Both the position numbers and the translations under genes were made by a program. Shown piece by piece: positions 58,346 to 64,000 of a DNA stretch of 64,000 nucleotides. Location: NCBI GenBank assembly GCA_963662175.1, contig OY759225.1:6769107-6833106 (forward strand). The letters run 5' to 3'. Numbering within the stretch: the first letter of the stretch is position 1; each line of letters opens with the position of its first letter. Source of the DNA: Aradus depressus (taxonomy: Eukaryota > Arthropoda > Insecta > Hemiptera > Aradidae). The notes under the pieces were generated by a model, which worked only from the letters and a program-made list of their open reading frames with translations, did not search any database and had not been told where the DNA came from.

Positions 58346-58780
58346 GAAAAGTGAAATTTTGTTGAAAACTTGATCTCGAATACTTCCTTATATGTACTAT
58401 GGTATAAATAACAAAGTAAAAAAAACTAATTCAATTTTTAAAAAATTATTGATAATTAAAAATGTAGCCAGGAAAGTGTGTACCTATATTGTTTGTTTTG
58501 GCCAAAGGACGGGAATGTTGAAGTGGAGAAGGGGCGTGTCGGAGCGGGATTGTCAATGGAGAAGGTACAATGAACTCGGGCGAGGCCGCCGACCTCAGTC
58601 TGTGGAGACATACCAGGGTAGTCATAGAGTTCTGTTCATGCAAGAGTGCACGGTTCTAGGCAAATTTGGAGATCGAGAATTTCGAGAAAAGTCGGTTATT
58701 GGTCAAAATTTGGTAGAAATCTCTTTTAGTTGAGGATTGAAATGTGAAAAAGAGAAATCGTTTTTGAAATTAGTTGTTAG
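58346..58780. other. No gene recognised
   Basis: A short GC-richer patch at 58505-58625 has no nameable frame. Confidence 0.35.
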
Positions 58781-58784
58781 TATA

Positions 58785-58975
58785 TGACTGGCAATGTAAC
58801 CAGTGAGAAATAATTAATAAGTGTTCGCTCTTCCTCTAAACCAATGTACTGAATTGGTAGAAAATCAACAGTTGTTACACTCGAGGCTTCTAAATTCTCA
58901 TAATAAATTTCTTGTTGATATGTAGATTTATTACTTCGGCAGTTATTGGGATTTTTGTTTTGTGAGGACTAAGAA
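58785..58975 (+). repeat. MITE-like dispersed repeat fragment
   Basis: AATTAATAAGTGTTCGCTCT, ATCAACAGTTGTTACACTCG, TTACTTCGGCAGTTATTGGG. Confidence 0.5.
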
Positions 58976-59067
58976 ATGTTTATGATTTAGTAAAATTACA
59001 AATTTTGCGAATTAAAGTATCTATCTTTTTTTATCTGAAAATGTCATTATTTACAAATTATTAAATG

Positions 59068-59236
59068 GCATTGGTCGCATGGTCTCACCATGGTTGCAGG
59101 TTCGAATCCCGTCCGGGAGTGAGTTTTATTTCGTAAATAGAACTCTCTGCTGGGGCCATGGATGTCGTAAATAACTAAATAACACCTTTATAAAATGGAT
59201 TGTACATAGGGTCAATAAAAATAAAAATAAATTTTA
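59068..59236 (+). mobile_element. SINE family 2, 5'-truncated
   Basis: CATTGGTCGCATGGTCTCAC, box B GGTTCGAATCCCG, GAGTGAGTTTTATTTCG, GGGGCCATGGATGTCGTAAA, A-rich end. Confidence 0.75.
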
Positions 59237-59257
59237 ATAAAGGATTTTTTTGAAATT

Positions 59258-59530
59258 CTACGAGGTCATATAGCCTACTACCAGAGCGCTCTTTCGTCAC
59301 TCTGGTGGACATGAGCCCGACTGTACTGTGGGAATCCTAAATTTTGAATTCACCTAGGGGTCTTTAACGAGTACTTGACATCGTACAGGCTCGGGACCTT
59401 CGCTTAGCGTCCCATCCGAAGTTTATATTACCTCCTAGATAAAATAAACTAAAGGCCTCGGTCGGGTTACGAACCCACGTTCTTGAGCTCAGAAGTCAAG
59501 TACGCATACCACTGAGCTACCGGCGCCCTC
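59258..59530 (-). mobile_element. tRNA-derived SINE, family 1
   Basis: From CTACGAGGTCATATAGCCTA to the head CACTGAGCTACCGGCGCCCTC; box B mutated to GGTTACGAACC. The extreme 3' end is missing. Confidence 0.85.
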
Positions 59531-59576
59531 ATTTAATCATGTTGATTCTATCTAATATTTAAGAACATACATGACA

Positions 59577-60403
59577 TTGGAAATTTAATAAGAAACATTT
59601 TTTGTAAGAACAAATTTTTAATTCGTGTTTACGCGTAAATGTAGCAAACGTCTAAAAAAACATGTCTTAAATACGACATTTCAGGATGGTTTATGGTACT
59701 TATCTAACAAATAGTTTGACTTGGTATTTAAATATAAGAATCGACTCAATAAATATTTTCTATAAAAGGAAGATTCTGATTGGCAGAATAATTAACCTAA
59801 ACTCCAGAGCGCTCTTTCGTCGCTCTGGTGGACATGAGACCGACTCAACAATGGGAGTCCTAAATGTTGCCGGAAGGGATCTTTACCGAGTACCTGACAC
59901 AGGTTCGGAACCATTACTTAACGGTCAGAAGGACGGCGAGCTCAAGGTTTCTTCACCTCCCAGATAAAAAAAACCTAAAGGTTTCGGCCTGGTTTCGAAC
60001 CCACGATCTGGGAGATAAAATAAACTTAAGCACGCCGTCCTTCGGATGGGACGTTAAGCGATGGTCCCGAGCCTGTACGATGTCAGATACTCGTTAAAGA
60101 CCCCTGCCGCAGGTGAATAAAAATTTAAAGTAGACAAAATTTAGGACTCCCACAATGGAGTCGGGCTCATGTCCACCAGAGTGACGAAAGAGCGCTCTGG
60201 TAGTAGGCGATATGACCTCGTTCTTTAGGTTAACTATTCTGTCAGAATCTTCCTTTGCTAGATAGTAAGTACCGTAAACCATCCTGAAATGTCGTTTTTG
60301 AAACTTATTTTTTTTAGACGTTTGCTACATTTACGCGTAAACGGTTAGTCCGAATAAAAAATTGGTTCTTACAAAAAATGTTCCTTATTAAATTTCCAAT
60401 GAG
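59577..60403. mobile_element. Large foldback containing an inverted pair of SINE halves
   Basis: Outer arms: TTGGAAATTTAATAAGAAAC with TTTTTTGTAAGAAC (59577) and the complement ending at 60403, including TTTACGCGTAAATGTAGCAA and TTGCTACATTTACGCG. Inside, a family-1 SINE 3' part lies in reverse (59795-60005) and then forward (60010-60225), so the SINE is part of the palindrome. The two halves have since diverged. Confidence 0.8.
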
Positions 60404-60980
60404 TCTTAAAACCTAACCTAAGCTAACCTTTTGTTTTTAAGGTTTTTTGACTATTATTTCAACTTCCTATAAGGTATCGATGTTTGTATACTATGTGCCA
60501 TCCTGTATTATATACTTCTATTTTCTCTCTAGACTTATATAGTACCCATATAAATAAAATTAGTGTAAATATTATTTTGATTAATTATTTTACCGTTTTA
60601 TTACAATTGGGTATTATTCTGTATTATATCGTCTTTATTACATAATTGTGTGGAGTGATAAACACCAGCCTTGCTTTGTCATTGAAAAAGATAAAAAAAA
60701 AAAGAGTAAACAGTATTCACATGTGCCAAGGTTAACACGGCGCACCAATATCAGTGATGGTACACCATGAACCAGTGAAAAAAAGTAGTTCTATTTACGA
60801 TGCAGGAAACAGATTCAATTTTTTTAAATGTTTTATCTCTACATCACTGACCTACTAGTCTACTAGTAACTAGTAGATCTTCATGTCATCAATGACCTCA
60901 CAAATTTAAGATTAAAAAAAAAAAAAAAATTGGAACAGTATCATTTATCCGGTCCATGCACATTTTTGTCTAAATTTTGA
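60404..60980. other. No gene recognised
   Basis: AT-rich; a small palindrome TACTAGTAACTAGTA lies near 60858. Confidence 0.4.
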
Positions 60981-60984
60981 AAAA

Positions 60985-61300
60985 AAAATCGGTATAAATC
61001 ATGTGCAATATACTTCCTCAGAATGAATTAATCAGATATTTTCTCTCCCTCCAATAAACACCCACCAGACTGAGTGATCGGTATAAGAGTCCTGTAATAG
61101 TGACATCACATATGTTTATATTAAAAAAAGCTACCAATAATAAAATATTTCTTTTTATAATTCGTTTCTATGGGATATCTTCATTTCTTCATTCATAGCT
61201 ATAGGGGACCTTGAAACGTGAAAATCCGTCGAAACCTCGATCTCGGATTTTCAAACGATTACAATACGAGTACTTCCTTATACTAGAGGTATAAGAAAGT
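60985..61300 (+). repeat. MITE-like dispersed repeat
   Basis: ATATACTTCCTCAGAATGAA, AGATATTTTCTCTCCCTCC, GTGAAAATCCGTCGAAACCT, ACTTCCTTATACTAGAGGTA. Confidence 0.5.
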
Positions 61301-61326
61301 AAAAGTTCTCATACAAATAAAAAAAA

Positions 61327-61506
61327 GTTTTATTTTTGACCAGAACCAATTTTCAAAGCAACAGCGTCATCATCAGTGGTTCATCCCATCTACACAGCAC
61401 AGCGGTTAAGACAACTGGCCTACTTAACCGCTGTGCTGTGTGGGTGGGATGTAGCACTGATGATGACGCTGTTGCGTTGAAAACCGGTTCTGGTCAAAAA
61501 TAAAAC
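61327..61506. mobile_element. Inverted-repeat element with hammerhead-like motifs on both arms
   Basis: 84-bp arms 61327-61410 and 61423-61506 around a 12-bp loop, with a few mismatches. It has no coding frame. Only the arms are present, so the whole element is a hairpin. Confidence 0.85.
61452..61496 (+). ncRNA. Hammerhead ribozyme-like motif
   Basis: Core CTGATGA (61457-61463), one unpaired T, stem II GACGC (61465-61469) with GCGTT (61474-61478), GAAA (61479-61482), palindromic stem III AACCGGTT (61482-61489), cleavage base C90, then TG pairing with CA (61455-61456). Confidence 0.68.
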
Positions 61507-61629
61507 AACGCCTTTTATTTATATGAGAAATCTCATCCCACAACATCTGTCACATATAAAAAGTAGAAGTTAATCCAATTTTTTTGAATTTTGAAAAAAA
61601 AAATCGTAATAAGCATTCGAAAGGCTCTT

Positions 61630-61790
61630 AGGTTTTTTGTCTGAGAGGTAAAGAATTGAGCACGCCGTCCTTCGGACGGGACGATAAACTATTTTCACGA
61701 GCCTAGTTAGGCACTCGTTAAAGATTTCTCCCTATATTAGGTAACTAAACCTGGGTAGACAAAATTTAGGAATCCCACATGAGAGCTTAC
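61630..61790 (+). mobile_element. SINE family 1 fragment, diverged
   Basis: GAGCACGCCGTCCTTCGGACGG, GTTAGGCACTCGTTAAAGAT, GGGTAGACAAAATTTAGGAA. Confidence 0.6.
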
Positions 61791-61902
61791 AGGGAAAGGA
61801 TAAGAACATTGGAACTAACCCCTTAGATTATATAACATAGAATGCTTAGGTCCCTGGGTGCAAAGCACACCACCAGTATATACATATAAGGATAAGGTGG
61901 AT

Positions 61903-62206
61903 GGTGCCGGTAGCTCAGTGGTATGCGTGCTTGCCTTCTGAGCTCAAGATCGTAGGTTCGAAACCCGACCGAGGCCCTTAGTTTATTTTATCTGGGAAGT
62001 AAAATAAACTTAAGCACGCCGTCCTTTCGCATGGGACGTTAAGCGATGGTCCAGAGCCTGTACGATGTCAGGTACTCGTTAAAGACCCTTAACCTAGGAG
62101 AATAAAAATTTAGGGTAGGCAAAATTTAGGACTCATGTCCATCAGAGTGACGAGAGAGCTCTCTGGTAGTAGGCGATCCGGGCATGCGTCATAAAACCTA
62201 ACCTAA
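61903..62206 (+). mobile_element. tRNA-derived SINE, family 1, near full length
   Basis: GGTGCCGGTAGCTCAGTGG head, intact box B GGTTCGAAACCC, end CATAAAACCTAACCTAA followed by a TA repeat. Confidence 0.9.
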
Positions 62207-62790
62207 TGTATATATATATATATATATATATAAAGGATCTTCATTTGCTCGGCCAAATAAACCACACGTTAGATATTTGCGTCAGTTATCGCCAAACTTC
62301 GACCTTGCTTTGTGGTAAACAAGTTATGCGACAAATAAATAAGTAATTATAACTACATATATATGCGACCAAACAACGGAATGCCAACATATCAACATAT
62401 TTACAATATTTTCCACATTTTATCACACAGGATGTGAACTTGAGGTTGATCCCGTATTTTCGCTGCCTCAAGTTCCTGTGTTTTCCCTTTTTTTTTATTT
62501 TTATTATTTATTTCATTTTTATATTGTTTTTTTTTTTATAACTATTTTTGCTTACACACGACCACTGATAGCAACGTCATAGCCTTCACTGAAAAAAACA
62601 CTAATATAATACTTTTATGAATGAAAGGAGATATAAATTACGTAACTCGGCCTGTACAAAAATAGATACTAAGATATCCTATGGGATACGTAATGATGAG
62701 TATGATTAGGTCTTGTTCTCATTTAATCTGGTGGTTTAAAATTCCACCCAAAAGTTAATTTTCATTGAGTAAAAAAAAAAATAGTTCTCA
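62207..62790. other. No gene recognised
   Basis: TA repeat at 62208-62232, then AT-rich sequence. Confidence 0.4.
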
Positions 62791-62794
62791 GTAA

Positions 62795-63030
62795 CAAATT
62801 AAACAATTAAGTTTCCGCTCTCCCTCCAAAGCTTTGGGCTAAAGATCAATACTTGACTTACACAGAGCCTTCTGAATATTCATACTAAATTTTGTGTCCA
62901 ATCGTTCATTACATCAGCAGTTGTTCCGGTTTTTCAATTGTCACATCCTCTGATCCTTTTTTCTCTTCGGTCGATTCCACTGAAAATAAATAAGTGTCGT
63001 CTTTATGCGATTCTGGATTGTAATAAAAAT
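62795..63030 (+). repeat. MITE-like dispersed repeat
   Basis: AAGTTTCCGCTCTCCCTCC, AAGATCAATACTTGACTTAC, TTACATCAGCAGTTGTTCCG, GAAAATAAATAAGTGTCGTC. Confidence 0.55.
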
Positions 63031-63282
63031 AATATGATAAAAATGATTATGTAAACTAAATTGCGACACAATATTTTACATCACAGCATATTAGACACTA
63101 CCGGGCATGAAAATATGTTTGAGATAAACAGTAGATAGTGAGATGGAACAGTATACACGAAGTAGATGAGAACACGGAGCTAAGGAGAGCAGATTGATCA
63201 GGTGAGTGAAGCATCTCTCCCATTCCCTTCCTACCTCTATACTCAAAAATCTTATTTATATTCGTTATGGTTTAACTATTTG

Positions 63283-63753
63283 AAGAAGACATCAAAGCGA
63301 GGACAACGGCCGGGATGCTACCGGTCACTGCAGAAGGTGCTCCCGAGACGCCAAAATAGCAATTTATAAAACAGTCCTGAGACCGGTCGTCACATATGCG
63401 AGTGAAACCTGGATCCTGACTAGGAGGGACGAAGTCTTGCTCAATACGTGGGAGAGGAAGGTATTGAGGAAGATATACGGCCCTACTCCTGAGGGGGATA
63501 GATGGAGGATACGGACCAATAGGGAGCTGAGGGACCTGTACAAGAGCCCGGACCTGGTGGCCTTAGTGAAGCAGGGGCGGCTGCGATGGTTGGGGCATTT
63601 ACAGAGGATGGAGAGGTAGACCCCGCTTACGTTGGCTGGAGGACGTGGAGGATGACCTCAAAACGGTGGGTGTGAAAAGATGGAGACGGGAGACCGAGGA
63701 TAGAGAAGAATGGCGGAAGATCGTTGCGGAGGCCCAGGTTCTACAAGGACCGT
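63283..63753 (+). pseudogene. LINE reverse transcriptase C-terminal remnant with frameshifts
   Basis: The frame gives IYKTVLRPVVTYASETWILT and NTWERKVLRKIYGPTPEGD to RRLGHLQRM-type sequence (LRWLGHLQRMER), ending at a stop near 63619. A second frame continues RPRLRWLEDVEDDLKTVGVK to WRKIVAEAQ. A third frame upstream gives CYRSLQKVL. At least two frame changes separate these parts, so it is dead. Typical of arthropod RTE/Jockey-like endonuclease-RT C-termini. Confidence 0.82.
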
Positions 63754-63884
63754 AGCGCCAGGGAAAGTAAGTAAAGTATGGTTTAACTATAGCGAAAAAA
63801 TGTATTGAATATAAAATGTTTTACATTATAATGTCTTGCATATTAATGTTCTAACCTTTTCACGTAGGATTACCTCTGGGAAAT

Positions 63885-64000
63885 TAAAGTTCTTGAGAAT
63901 GCCGTCCTTCGGATGTTAAGCGATGCTCCTGAGCCTGTACCATATCAGGTACTTGTTAAAGACCCCCTACCCTAGGCAACTAAACCTGGGTAGTCAAAAT
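63885..64000 (+). mobile_element. SINE family 1, cut by the window edge
   Basis: AATGCCGTCCTTCGGATG, GCCTGTACCATATCAGGTAC, CCTGGGTAGTCAAAAT; continues beyond the window. Confidence 0.7.

Overview
The window looks like a piece of an insect nuclear genome. It is AT-rich, packed with retroelements, and holds one recognisable host gene on the + strand: the ecdysone-induced nuclear receptor E75 (NR1D family, orthologue of vertebrate Rev-erb). The long introns (12.3 kb and 7.9 kb), the E75 sequence and the repeat load fit a hemimetabolous insect, perhaps a hemipteran. The order is a guess, not shown by the sequence.

Layout. 1-18.1 kb: repeat-filled DNA with no host exon seen (SINEs, short MITE-like repeats, a 138-bp satellite, a TA-flanked inverted-repeat element, LINE remnants). 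18.1-18.65 kb: a GC-richer stretch free of recognised repeats, with a near-perfect ecdysone-response-type palindrome (18385-18397) and a two-codon uORF. 18.65-42.98 kb: six coding exons of E75 that splice in frame into 679 codons, from a short 36-residue N-terminus through both zinc fingers, hinge, ligand-binding domain and C-terminal F region. 42.98-44.77 kb: AT-rich 3' UTR with no transposon insertions. 45-64 kb: nested mobile elements. These include a complete Ty3/Gypsy element of CsRn1 type with identical LTRs (46416-51065), a 5'-truncated Penelope-like element with inverted terminal repeats (51259-53146), both lying in a broken array of ~115-bp repeats, two large foldback elements, a LINE inserted into another LINE with a 14-bp target duplication, and a LINE remnant at the right edge.

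The most striking pattern is a set of inverted-repeat elements (465-660, 27825-28115, 37670-37800, 38854-39040, 54040-54540, 61327-61506) and the Penelope-like element itself that carry hammerhead-ribozyme-like motifs. The core CUGANGA...GAAA is kept while stem II and a palindromic stem III (ACGU, ACCGGU, AGUACU, AACCGGUU) change together. Most of these elements lack any reverse transcriptase, so they look like ribozyme-bearing, non-autonomous hairpin elements moved by the Penelope machinery.

A second observation is that this E75 isoform appears complete within the window, with its own short first exon and a candidate EcR/USP site 250 bp upstream of the start codon. That fits its known role as a primary ecdysone-response gene.
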